Made by a program: the position numbers and the translations under genes. From assembly GCA_947631205.1 (NCBI GenBank), contig CANRKL010000010.1, positions 1 to 32,602 on the forward strand: 32,602 bases of DNA, read 5' to 3'. Below, in pieces: positions 20,012 to 29,897 of the stretch. The DNA is from an uncultured Bacilli bacterium (GTDB taxonomy: Bacteria; Bacillota_I; Bacilli_A; RF39; UBA660). The notes under the pieces are model-generated. The model was not told the origin of the DNA. It searched no databases and worked only from the letters and a program-made list of their open reading frames with translations. Each line of letters starts with the position of its first letter. The first letter of the stretch is position 1.

Positions 20012-21229
20012 TCACTTATCTATTTCTAATAACCAATCAATTATATTTATTTTGGTTATTCCATTATAATCAGCAGTTAAATCCATATCTAAAGTTATTA
20101 GATACTTAGGATAAAAATCGTTTGTTTTTTGTAATGATTTTAGTTCTCTTTCTAATACTTTTTCATCTCTTACTGATAAGGCTACTTGATAGTATTTTAA
20201 ACCATCTCGATTTTTAGCTACAAAATCTATTTCTAAATCGTCAAATGCTCCAACATATACTTGATATCCTCTTCTAAGAAGTTCCAAATAAACTATATTT
20301 TCTAAGATATGGCCCATATCACTATCAGCTTTTTTACCTAAAAAATAACTTCTTAGTCCTTGGTCTACAACATAATATTTGTAACCTCTTGCCAATAAAT
20401 TCTTACCTTTAACATCAAATCTTTTTACTTTATAAATCAAGAAGCTTTCAAGTAAGGCCGTTATATAATTATCAACAGTATGATTGCTAGTGGGCATTCC
20501 TTTACTTGTTAAGGTATCACTTATTTTTTTAATAGATATAGGACTACCAATACTATCAAAAATAAATTTTAAGACATTTTCTAAGACCATTTTATTAGTT
20601 ATATTATTTCTAGTTATAATATCTTTATATACTACTGTAGTAAATATAGCTTCTAAGTATGTGTCTAAATCATTAAGATTATTTTTAATTATTGATATAT
20701 TACCTGGCATACCTCCATTTTTCATATAATCTAAAAAATATTCATAACGACTTTTTTCTAATTTATCAAATGCACTTAAATATTCTTTAAATGACAAAGG
20801 TAACATTTTTATTTCTATATATCTTCCTGATAATAATGTTGCTAACTCTCCAGATAATAAATAAGCATTAGAACCTGTTATATAAACGTCAACATTTTTT
20901 TTTATATATAAACTATCAACAGCTTTTTGAAAATTTAAGACATTTTGAACTTCATCTAAGAAAACATAGTATTGTTTTTTTGAATCTATTTGTTTATTTA
21001 CATAATCATATAGTTCTTTATAGTCTTTAAAATTATAATCTACATCTTCAAGATTTATTTTGATTATTTGCTCATCTTTAATTCCAATGCTTTTTAAGTA
21101 TTTTATAAATAAATCAAATAATGTAGATTTACCACATCTTCTTATACCTGTGACAACTTTAATTAAATCTATATCCTTAAATCTTTTTAACTTTTCAAGA
21201 TATTCTGTTCTTTCTATCACATTATTCAC
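20012..21229 (-). CDS. AAA_14/DUF4143-type ATPase
   Basis: KVVTGIRRCGKSTLFDLF Walker A, YYVFLDEVQNV, ITGSNAYLLSGELATLLSGRYIEI, C-terminal DUF4143-like region. Confidence 0.88.
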   Translation of the reverse strand: MNNVIERTEYLEKLKRFKDIDLIKVVTGIRRCGKSTLFDLFIKYLKSIGIKDEQIIKINLEDVDYNFKDYKELYDYVNKQIDSKKQYYVFLDEVQNVLNFQKAVDSLYIKKNVDVYITGSNAYLLSGELATLLSGRYIEIKMLPLSFKEYLSAFDKLEKSRYEYFLDYMKNGGMPGNISIIKNNLNDLDTYLEAIFTTVVYKDIITRNNITNKMVLENVLKFIFDSIGSPISIKKISDTLTSKGMPTSNHTVDNYITALLESFLIYKVKRFDVKGKNLLARGYKYYVVDQGLRSYFLGKKADSDMGHILENIVYLELLRRGYQVYVGAFDDLEIDFVAKNRDGLKYYQVALSVRDEKVLERELKSLQKTNDFYPKYLITLDMDLTADYNGITKINIIDWLLEIDK

Positions 21230-21267
21230 CTTCTAATAAGAATTATACATTAAAATTTATCTATAGT

Positions 21268-21322
21268 CAAGTTTTGGAAATATTTTTCCAAAAGTCATAA
21301 TTTAATACAAGTTTTGGAAATA
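21268..21322. promoter_or_regulatory. Repeated/inverted motif upstream of the DUF4143 gene
   Basis: caagttttggaaata at 21268-21282 and 21308-21322; ttttggaaa...tttccaaaa inverted repeat in between. Confidence 0.4.
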
Positions 21323-21359
21323 CATAACTTTGCCACTAAAAACTTTATAATTATCTAAA

Positions 21360-21387
21360 AAAGTAAGATTTTTTCACTTACTTATTT
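21360..21387 (-). terminator. Terminator of phosphoketolase gene
   Basis: Minus strand AAGTAAG-TGAAAAAAT-CTTACTT followed by T-rich. Confidence 0.65.
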
Positions 21388-23729
21388 TAACAATCCCACT
21401 TCCATTCACTGACTTCTTTTAGGTCAATACCATTAACTTTAATATATTCTTCATGTTTTTTTAACATTTCTTCACAATATTCTTTTAACTTTTGACCATC
21501 AAATTGAGGTAAATATTCTAAGGCTAATAAAGCTAAATGGAATCTATCAATTTTGTTTTGAACTCGCATATCAAATGGAGTTGTTATTGTGCCTTCTTCT
21601 ATATATCCTCTAACGTGAATATTTTGATTTACTCTTTTATAAACTAATTCATGAATTAAATTAGGATAACCATGGAAAGCAAAAATTATTGGCTTATTGG
21701 TTGTAAAGATATAGTTATATTCTTCATCAGTTAAACCATGTGGATGAGCATAGTTGGGAATTAAGCGCATTAAATCAATAACATTTACTACTCTTATCTT
21801 TAAATTAGGTATATATTTTCTTAATAAAGATGTGGTTGCCATTATTTCAAGGGTTGGAGTATCTCCAGCACAAGCTAAGATGATATCTGGATTATTATCA
21901 ATATCATTACTTGCAAAACTCCAAATACCTATTCCTTTTTCAGTATGTCTTATTGCTTGACGCATAGAAAGCCATTGTGGTCTTGGGTGTTTACTTGCTA
22001 CTATTACGTTAATATAGTTTTTAGTTTGTAAAACATGATTCATAGTACAAATTAAAGTATTTGTATCACATGGAAGATAAATTCTAGCAATAGAAGCTTT
22101 TTTAGTCATGATGTGATTTAAAAAACCAGGGTCTTGATGAGTATAACCATTGTGGTCTTGTTGCCAGCAGTGACTACTTAATAATATGTTTAAGGAACTA
22201 ATTGGAGCTCGCCAATTTAATTCTTTAGATACTTTAAGCCACTTAGCATGTTGGCTTACCATTGAGTCTATTATTCTTACAAATGACTCATATGTATGAA
22301 ATAGACCATGTCTTCCTGTTAGTAAATATCCTTCAAGCCAACCTTCACAAACGTGTTCTGATAAATAAGAATCTAAAACTCTTCCCTCAGTACTTAAATA
22401 TTCATCATTATCTTTTATCTCAGCATTCCACTGTCTATTAGTAACTTTAAATACTTCACCTAAACGATTTGATAGAGCTTCATCAGGTCCAAAAATCCGA
22501 AAGTTATTATTATCTTTATTTAATTTTATAACATCTTTTAAATAAGAACCTAAGTTTCGCATATCTTCACTATCTTGGCTACCTGGATAAGAAACATTAA
22601 ATTCATAATCTTTAACATCTGGAAGTAATAAATCTTTTAAAACTTTACCACCATTAGTAACTGGATTGGCACTCATTCTTAAATATCCTTTAGGTGGAAA
22701 AGATTTATATTCATCTTTTAAAGTACCGTCCATGTTAAATAATTCTTCTATCTTATAGCTTTTTAGCCATTCTTCTAAACGATTTAAGCTTTCTTTATCT
22801 TTTTTGGTTACTTCAATAGGAATTTGATGAGCCCTGAAAGTTCCTTCAATCTTTTTTCCATCTATTTCTTTAGGTCCTGTCCAACCTTTTGGGGTTTTTA
22901 AAACAATCATGGGCCAAATTGGTCTAGTAGAAAGTTCACCATTTTGGGCTTTGTCTTTTATATTTTTAATTTTTAAAATAGCTTTATCCATGGTTTTAGC
23001 CATTTTTTGATGAATGTTATCTTCATCATCTAAACTGACGTATAAAGGTTCCCAACCACAACCACGCAAATAAGCTTCTAATTCTTTATCACTTATTCTT
23101 GATAGGACAGTAGGATTAGCAATTTTATAACCATTTAAATTTAGAACAGGTAAAACAGCACCATCAGTTTTAGGATTTAAAAATTTATTACCGTGCCAAC
23201 TTGTGGCTAAAGGACCAGTTTCTGCTTCTCCATCACCAATAATAACTGTAGCAATTAAACTGGGATTATCAAAAACGGCTCCAAAAGCATGAGAAAGACT
23301 GTATCCTAATTCTCCTCCTTCATTAATACTTCCAGGAACTTCTGGTGCAACATGACTTGATGTACCACCTGGAAAACTAAAACGTTTAATAAATTTAGTT
23401 AAACCTTTTTTATCTAATGTTATATCGGGATATATTTCACTATAAGTTCCCTCTAAATAAGTATTAGTCATAGTAGCTTGGCCTGCGTGTCCTGGTCCAC
23501 TAATCCATATCATATTTAAATCATATTTTTTAATTACCCGATTACAATGGATATAGACAAAATTTTGAGCTGGGGCACTTCCCCAATGACCGACTAATTT
23601 AGGCTTTATATCATCATATTCTAATGGTCTTTCTAATAAAACATTATCTTTTAAATATAGGCAAGCTGCTGAAATATAATTGCAAGCTCGAAAATAACCA
23701 TCAATTTGTTTTAATTCTTCATCTTTCAC
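21387..23729 (-). CDS. xfp: Phosphoketolase (Xfp family)
   Basis: GHWGSAPAQNFVYIHCNR, GPGHAGQATMTNTYLEGTYSEIYP, GDGEAETGPLATSWHGNKFLNP, long TPP-enzyme organisation. Confidence 0.95.
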   Translation of the reverse strand: MKDEELKQIDGYFRACNYISAACLYLKDNVLLERPLEYDDIKPKLVGHWGSAPAQNFVYIHCNRVIKKYDLNMIWISGPGHAGQATMTNTYLEGTYSEIYPDITLDKKGLTKFIKRFSFPGGTSSHVAPEVPGSINEGGELGYSLSHAFGAVFDNPSLIATVIIGDGEAETGPLATSWHGNKFLNPKTDGAVLPVLNLNGYKIANPTVLSRISDKELEAYLRGCGWEPLYVSLDDEDNIHQKMAKTMDKAILKIKNIKDKAQNGELSTRPIWPMIVLKTPKGWTGPKEIDGKKIEGTFRAHQIPIEVTKKDKESLNRLEEWLKSYKIEELFNMDGTLKDEYKSFPPKGYLRMSANPVTNGGKVLKDLLLPDVKDYEFNVSYPGSQDSEDMRNLGSYLKDVIKLNKDNNNFRIFGPDEALSNRLGEVFKVTNRQWNAEIKDNDEYLSTEGRVLDSYLSEHVCEGWLEGYLLTGRHGLFHTYESFVRIIDSMVSQHAKWLKVSKELNWRAPISSLNILLSSHCWQQDHNGYTHQDPGFLNHIMTKKASIARIYLPCDTNTLICTMNHVLQTKNYINVIVASKHPRPQWLSMRQAIRHTEKGIGIWSFASNDIDNNPDIILACAGDTPTLEIMATTSLLRKYIPNLKIRVVNVIDLMRLIPNYAHPHGLTDEEYNYIFTTNKPIIFAFHGYPNLIHELVYKRVNQNIHVRGYIEEGTITTPFDMRVQNKIDRFHLALLALEYLPQFDGQKLKEYCEEMLKKHEEYIKVNGIDLKEVSEWKWDC

Positions 23730-23808
23730 ACTAATCCCTCAATTCTAAAAAAAGTATACTATAGAAAAGGAAAAAAGAAAATATATAATTTTTTTAAAAG
23801 TTTATTTT

Positions 23809-25161
23809 TTAATTTACTCCCTCTATTACAAAGGGATTACTTTGGCTTCCATAATTACTTGCAGAATTTGGTTTTATTTTTACACTGCTTTTTAAATATG
23901 CAGTTGGTTTAATGGTAAAATTAGTACCATAGGCTTGGTTATAAGCTACTTGTCCAGCAGACCCTATAAAAAAAACAAAGTGACCTTCATATAAATTAGG
24001 ATATGACGTTATGGTCCACTGATTATTATAAATATCACGTATCCAATTATTACTTTTACAATCGGGACTACTATCACTCCAACTAAGCATGGTTTTTGCT
24101 AAACATTCTGTTCTTACATTTCCTCCTACGGCATAGCCATAATCTGACGGATACATTAGTCCTATATAGCCATCCCATGTTGTTGTTCGTTCTACTACAT
24201 CATTGCATTCAGCTTGACCACTTCTACATTGTTCTTTTCCGTTATGATTACTTCTTTCAGCTTGGTACATATAACTTGCTGTTGGATTATATTTAAAGCT
24301 ACTAATAGAAGTATCATCTGATACTGTTCCGGTATTCCATCTTACTTTAGCTATTTTATCTTTGACACTTTCGGTAAGTCCATCGACCGTAAAATTACAG
24401 TCTTTTTGACTATTTTTTGAACCATTGTAGCATTGTCCGCTTGTTTTATTCCAATACAAACTGTTACCAATTTCACTATCTTTCGTATATATGTCTTCTG
24501 GATTTAATAATTTCATAACGTCAGCTTGGCCCCATTCATTCACTCCATATCCATTGTTTACTCCACTCGCTGATGAATCCCAACTTAATTTTCCAATACT
24601 ACCTCTAATGATTTTGACTAAATTTTCTAAGTGGGTTTCACTACTCTCATCAACTACTGGGACATTATTCATGACTCCTATTATTCGCCATAAGATTTTA
24701 TTACCATTAGAATCTTTATCTCCTATATCGATATAATTATTTGGACTACTTCCAATATATCTTAGATTTTCATCATTTGTATCATCATATGCTAATGTTG
24801 TTGTGTCTGTTTCTGATAATTTAAATAAATAATCATTAGCTATATTTTGGGCAAAATATAGATTACATTTTGTTTTATTCTTTGTCATATTTGTTACTAT
24901 CGGTGCCCAATTTTGATAATTCCACTCAACACTTGCGCCATTATTGCATTCAGCGTGTTCAAATCCTAAGTTTTCTGTATTTCCTTTTTGAGGCATGGTT
25001 GTTAATTGTTGGTTTCCATTAAAAAATGCTAAGTAAACATTATCGTTAATATTATTCTTTTGAGGTACTTTAAATATCTTAAAGCCATTTAGAATATCAA
25101 TTAATAATATAAATAATATTATAATTATTAAAGTTTTTTCTTTATTTATATATTTTTTCAT
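23809..25161 (-). CDS. Paralogue B2: secreted Cys-rich family member without polyG tract
   Basis: MKKYINKEKTLIIIILFILLIDIL N-terminal helix; family motifs AECNNGASVEWNYQNWAPI..NKTKCNLYF, WDGYIGLMYPSDYGYAVGG, C-term NPFVIEGVN. Confidence 0.8.
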   Translation of the reverse strand: MKKYINKEKTLIIIILFILLIDILNGFKIFKVPQKNNINDNVYLAFFNGNQQLTTMPQKGNTENLGFEHAECNNGASVEWNYQNWAPIVTNMTKNKTKCNLYFAQNIANDYLFKLSETDTTTLAYDDTNDENLRYIGSSPNNYIDIGDKDSNGNKILWRIIGVMNNVPVVDESSETHLENLVKIIRGSIGKLSWDSSASGVNNGYGVNEWGQADVMKLLNPEDIYTKDSEIGNSLYWNKTSGQCYNGSKNSQKDCNFTVDGLTESVKDKIAKVRWNTGTVSDDTSISSFKYNPTASYMYQAERSNHNGKEQCRSGQAECNDVVERTTTWDGYIGLMYPSDYGYAVGGNVRTECLAKTMLSWSDSSPDCKSNNWIRDIYNNQWTITSYPNLYEGHFVFFIGSAGQVAYNQAYGTNFTIKPTAYLKSSVKIKPNSASNYGSQSNPFVIEGVN

Positions 25162-25169
25162 ATCTTACC

Positions 25170-26568
25170 TCAACTTTCTAACTCAAATGGATTTGCTTGA
25201 CTTCCATAATTACTTTCAGAATTAGCTTTTATTTTTATATTACTCTTTAAATACACAATTGGTCGTACTGCAGAAGCACCGTCAGCACGCGTATAATCCA
25301 AATGGCTATTATATTCAATTCGAAATACATAGTATGCAAGATTCTTATTAGGAATAGAAGTCAACGTCAATTGGTCTGTTGATAATAACCAATTTGATTT
25401 ACAACTTAAACTACTTTCATTCCAGTTATACATACTATTATTTAAACATTTGTCACGATAGTTTCCACCAATGGCATACCCATAATCTGATGGGTATATG
25501 AGTCCGATATACCCATCCCATGTAGTACTTCTTTCTACTGTGTCATTGCATTCATATCCACTGCTGCAAAATTTCTTTCCATGATTGTCACTTCGTTCTC
25601 CTTGATACATATATATCGCACTTGTTTTATTGTAATTTTTTGAATATTCGTCTGGCATTGTTCCTGTATTCCATCTTACTTTGGCTATCTTATCTTTCAC
25701 GGTTTCAGTTAATCCTGTACTTCTAAAATCACATGTTGTTTGACCATTGTTCGAACTATTGTAACATTGTCCCACAGCCTTATTCCAATACAAACTGTTG
25801 CCAATTTCGCTATCTTTTATATATATATTTTCTGGATTTAATAATTTCATTAAATCAGCTTGACTCCATTCATTCACTCCATAACCCATATTTACTCCAT
25901 TAGTTCCACCTGTTGATGAATCCCAACTATATGCGCCTATACTATCTGCTCTTATTATTTTTACTAAACTTTGACCATTATTTTCACTTTCATCATCATT
26001 AATAACTGTCATATTATTCATGACTCCGATGATTCGCCATAAGATTGGATTATTTGAACTATCTCTATCTCCTATATCTATATAATTTTTGGGACTACTT
26101 CCAATATATCTTAAATTTTCATCATTTGTATCATCATATGCTAAATTAACAGTATCTTTATCAGCTATGTCGTAAATTGTATCACTAGCAACTTTTGGTC
26201 CAAAATATAATTTACACTTTGTTTTACTTTCTTTTAAATTAGTTATCATAGGTGCCCATCTGTTTCTATTCCATGAAATACTGGCTCCCTTATCACATTC
26301 AGCGCGTTCAAATGCTAAATTATCTACATTATCTTTAACTGGCATATTCTCCAAAACAGTATTTCCATTATAAAAAGTTAAAAATATATCTCCGCTACCT
26401 TCATACTGCACTGTCCCTTCCATCACTTTGAAACTCACACTTTCTTGGTAGACTGCATAACTTCTATTTATTAAATACCCCCCCCCCAGCGCATATTACA
26501 CCAAGGGCTACCGCAAAAGTCATAAGTTTCTTTTTATTATTTTTCTCTTTAAATTTATCTATTCTCAT
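25170..26568 (-). CDS. Copy B1: phase-variable paralogue, OFF at G10; ORF body 25170..26438
   Basis: ATG at 26568 opens MRIDKFKEKNNKKKLMTFAVALGVICA then G10 (26478-26487); G9 would read GGGYLINRSYAVYQESVSFKVMEGTVQ... Confidence 0.8.
26478..26487 (-). repeat. G10 homopolymer (copy B1 switch)
   Basis: ttaaatacccccccccccagc context read as 10 C. Confidence 0.93.
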
Positions 26569-26648
26569 GACTTTCCTCTCTTTCTATTATCTACATCATA
26601 CCACAAGAGTCTTTCATTTTAAAGTATTAAATTTTTCTCCACAGTCAA

Positions 26649-26675
26649 AAAAACACCAACATTTTTGTTAGCGTT
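26649..26675 (-). terminator. Cassette terminator
   Basis: Minus strand AAACGCTAAC-AAAAAT-GTTGGTGTTTTTTTG. Confidence 0.7.
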
Positions 26676-26691
26676 TCATGAAAATTTAAAT

Positions 26692-28014
26692 TTAATTTAC
26701 TCCCTCTATCACAAAGGGATTATTTTGGCTTCCATAATCACTTGCAGAATTTGGTTTTATTTTTATGTTTCTTTTTAAATATGCGGTAGGAAGAACCGAT
26801 TTAGTATTAGAAGCAAAGTCATCATCTATAATCGGAACTAAATAGAACACTTTGCTGGCATAAGACAATTCTGTAGATGGGATTATGCTCCAGGTGCTAC
26901 TACCATATAACCAATTATTTTCTGTACAATTATAACTACTATTATTCCATTTATATATAGTTATGGCAAGACAATCATCACGTTTGTCCCCTCCAACAGC
27001 ATATCCATAATCTGACGGATACATGAGACCTATATACCCATCCCAGGTTGTTTTCCGCTCTACTGGGTCATTACAGTAACTTCCTCCGCTGCTGGCACAT
27101 TGTTCTTTTCCATTATGACTACTTTGTTCAGCAGTATATAACATTTTGACATTAAATTTTATATCATTATTATATACAGTACTACTATATGCTTCTCCTA
27201 AAGTTCCTGTATTCCAGCGCACTTTGGCTAAATCGTTTTTGACACTTTCTGTTAATCCTGTACTACTAAAATCGCAAGTTGTTTGTTTATCACTAGAACT
27301 ACTGTAACATTGTCCGCTCTCCTTGTTCCAATATGCTCCTTTGTTTAAAGTAGTCATTAGGTCTGCTTGACTCCATTCGTTCACTCCTCTGCCACTGTTT
27401 ACTCCACTTGCTGACGAGTCCCAACTCAACCATCCTATGTTGTTTGCTCTAATGATTTTTACTAAGCTTTCTCCTGTACTTTCACTTTTATCGTCATTTA
27501 TGACCGTCATGTTATTCATAACTCCTATTATTCGCCATAAAATTGGTTTATTACTAGAATCTCTATCTCCTATATCGATATAATTATTGGGATATTTTTC
27601 GATGTATCTTAAATTATTTTCCTCTGTTCTATCATAGACTAAATTAATTGTATCTGTCTCTGCTAATTGTTCTATGTAATTATTGATTAGATTAGGTGCA
27701 AAATATAATTTACATTTGGTTTTACTCTTTGTTATATTTGTTATTATTGGTATCCAATTTTTTCTGTTCCATTCGACACTTGCACCATTGTCACATTCTG
27801 CATGGTCAAACCCTAAATTTTCTGCATTTCCTTTCTTGGGCATTTCATTTAACTTTATATTTCCATTATAGAATGATAAGTAAATATTTTCTTCTTTTTT
27901 GGTATTATACTTTTTATAAATATTAATAAATTGAAATATTGTAAATATTAATATAATAAATAGAATAACTATGTTTACTTTTTGACATTTATCTCTACTT
28001 AATTTTTTATTCAT
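26692..28014 (-). CDS. Paralogue C2: family member without polyG tract
   Basis: MNKKLSRDKCQKVNIVILFIILIFTIF helix; AECDNGASVEWNRKNWIPI..SKTKCKLYF; WDGYIGLMYPSDYGYAVGG; NPFVIEGVN. Confidence 0.8.
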   Translation of the reverse strand: MNKKLSRDKCQKVNIVILFIILIFTIFQFINIYKKYNTKKEENIYLSFYNGNIKLNEMPKKGNAENLGFDHAECDNGASVEWNRKNWIPIITNITKSKTKCKLYFAPNLINNYIEQLAETDTINLVYDRTEENNLRYIEKYPNNYIDIGDRDSSNKPILWRIIGVMNNMTVINDDKSESTGESLVKIIRANNIGWLSWDSSASGVNSGRGVNEWSQADLMTTLNKGAYWNKESGQCYSSSSDKQTTCDFSSTGLTESVKNDLAKVRWNTGTLGEAYSSTVYNNDIKFNVKMLYTAEQSSHNGKEQCASSGGSYCNDPVERKTTWDGYIGLMYPSDYGYAVGGDKRDDCLAITIYKWNNSSYNCTENNWLYGSSTWSIIPSTELSYASKVFYLVPIIDDDFASNTKSVLPTAYLKRNIKIKPNSASDYGSQNNPFVIEGVN

Positions 28015-28025
28015 TTTTTCCTACC

Positions 28026-29469
28026 TCAACTTTCTAACACAAAAGGATTAGATTCACTTCCATAATCACTTGCTGAATTAGCTTTTATTTTTATATTGCC
28101 TTTTAAATAGGCAGTTGGATATATGTTCGTAGATTCGGAGGCATTTCTCATATACAAGGTTCCAATCGATATAATAAACACATTGCTAGCAGACGAATAA
28201 GATAAAGGGGTTATGGTCCATTGCAAACTTTTTAACCAAGAATTTTCATTGCAAAACATTATACTAGTCTTATCCCATCTATCCATAGTTGTACGAAGGC
28301 AACTATCCCTATCATTTCCTCCGACGGCATATCCAAAATCACTTGGATATATTAAACCTATATACCCGTCCCATGTCGTTGTTCGTTCTACTTTATCAGT
28401 ACACTCGTCTTGAATAACACTACTACTGGCACATTGTTCTTTTCCATTATGATTACTTCTTTCCGCTTCATATAAATTTGATACTATTAAATTATTATCA
28501 AATACTACTCCTTTCATTGCTCCAGTATTCCATCGTACTTTAGCTAACTTTTCTTTCGCAATATCCGTGAGTCCTGTACTACTAAAATCACAGGTTGTTT
28601 TAGCATTTTCTTCGTCTCTATAACATTCTCCACTTTTTTTATTCCAATATAAACTATTATTAATATAGGAACTTTGCATAACCCCCGTTGAGTTTTCATA
28701 TTTATTTTCCTCGTATCCAGAATTTAAAAGCTTCATTAAGTCAGCATCGCCCCATTCGTTTACTCCTAATCCACTATTTTTGAGATAATGTGATGAGTCC
28801 CAACTATATGACCCTATGCTGTTTGCTCTAATAATTTTAACTAAACTATCTCCATAACTTACGGTTTCATCGTCATTTATGACTGTCATATTATTCATGA
28901 CTCCTATTATTCGCCATAAGATTGGATTATTTGCACTATCCCTATCCCCAATATCTATATAATTTTTTGGATATTTTCCAATGTATCTTAAATTATTATC
29001 ATATGTTCCATTTCCCATTAACATTTCTATTCCATCATAGGCTAAATTAGTTGTGTCTTTTTTTGCCAATTTTTCAAAATAATCATTAGCTACATTTTGT
29101 GAAAAATATAAGTCACATTTGGTTTTACTTCCATTTAAATTATTTACTATTGGTGTCCATTTTTTCCTATTCCATGAAATATGTGCACCTTTATCACATT
29201 CAGCATATTCGAAGGACAATCCTTCTGGATTATCTTTAACTGGCATATTCTCCAAAACAGTATTTCCATTATAAAAAGTTAAAAATACATCGCCACTACC
29301 TTCATACTGCACTGTCCCTTCCATCACTTTGAAACTCACACTTTCTTGGTAGACAGCATAACTTCTATTTATTAAATACCCCCCCCCCAGCGCACATTAC
29401 GCCTAGGGCTACCGCAAAAGTCATAAGTTTCTTTTTATTATTTTTTTCTTTATACTTATCTATTCTCAT
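28026..29469 (-). CDS. Copy C1: phase-variable paralogue, OFF at G10; ORF body 28026..29339
   Basis: ATG at 29469 opens MRIDKYKEKNNKKKLMTFAVALGVMCA then G10 (29379-29388); G9 restores GGGYLINRSYAVYQESVSFKVMEGTVQ. Confidence 0.8.
29379..29388 (-). repeat. G10 homopolymer (copy C1 switch)
   Basis: attaaataccccccccccagcg, 10 C counted. Confidence 0.93.
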
Positions 29470-29540
29470 GACCTCACTCTCTTTCTATTATCTTAAGTTT
29501 ATCACATCACTCTTTTATTTTAAAGTATTAAATTTTTCTA

Positions 29541-29840
29541 AGGGTGTAAAAAAAAAATCCGGGGTAAATCTCAAGAAAAAATACTACAAACAGTTTTAAT
29601 TTACCAGTACTTAGAGAATAATAAAGATAAGATAGATTATTCTACCTATGAACATAAGGGATATTTTGTTGGATACTACAAAGATTAAAACAAGCAGGGA
29701 TAAAATGGAGTGTGAATGGAGCTAATTATTTAATAGCTAATATACTTTCAAGAAAGCGGACGTTGGAAATAAATAGAAAAAAGTAGTTAATTTTTTGAAT
29801 TGATAACTACTATTTTACCCCGGAAAATTTTTTACACCCT
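29541..29840 (+). mobile_element. 300-bp internally deleted IS / MITE-like element
   Basis: TIRs agggtgtaaaaaaaaaatccggggtaaa / (RC) agggtgtaaaaaattttccggggtaaa; flanking 7-bp TSD ttttcta (29534-29540, 29841-29847); internal remnants QTVLIYQYLENNKDKIDYSTYEHKGYFVGYYKD* and KQAGIKWSVNGANYLIANILSRKRTLEINRKK*. Confidence 0.85.
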
Positions 29841-29858
29841 TTTTCTAACCAATCAAAA

Positions 29859-29885
29859 AAACACCAACATTTTTGTTAGCGTTTC
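29859..29885 (-). terminator. Cassette terminator (copy of 26649-26675)
   Basis: aacaccaac-atttttgttagcgtt, same stem-loop as the other cassette. Confidence 0.7.
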
Positions 29886-29897
29886 ATAAAATTTAAA

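Noticed and set aside
19990-20020. gagcca...tagctc hairpin as a special element
   Set aside because: Looks like an ordinary terminator of the DUF4143 gene, same style as others in the window.
8561-21960. + strand ORFs at 8561-8767, 20484-20729 and 21754-21960
   Set aside because: Antisense to well-supported minus-strand genes, no coding evidence.
5931-29339. Internal GTG starts used by the ORF track (MMEGTV.., MSFKVMEG..) as true starts of the polyG genes
   Set aside because: They would remove the signal peptide; the conserved upstream ATG, SD and leader in three copies argue for the polyG-spanning start.
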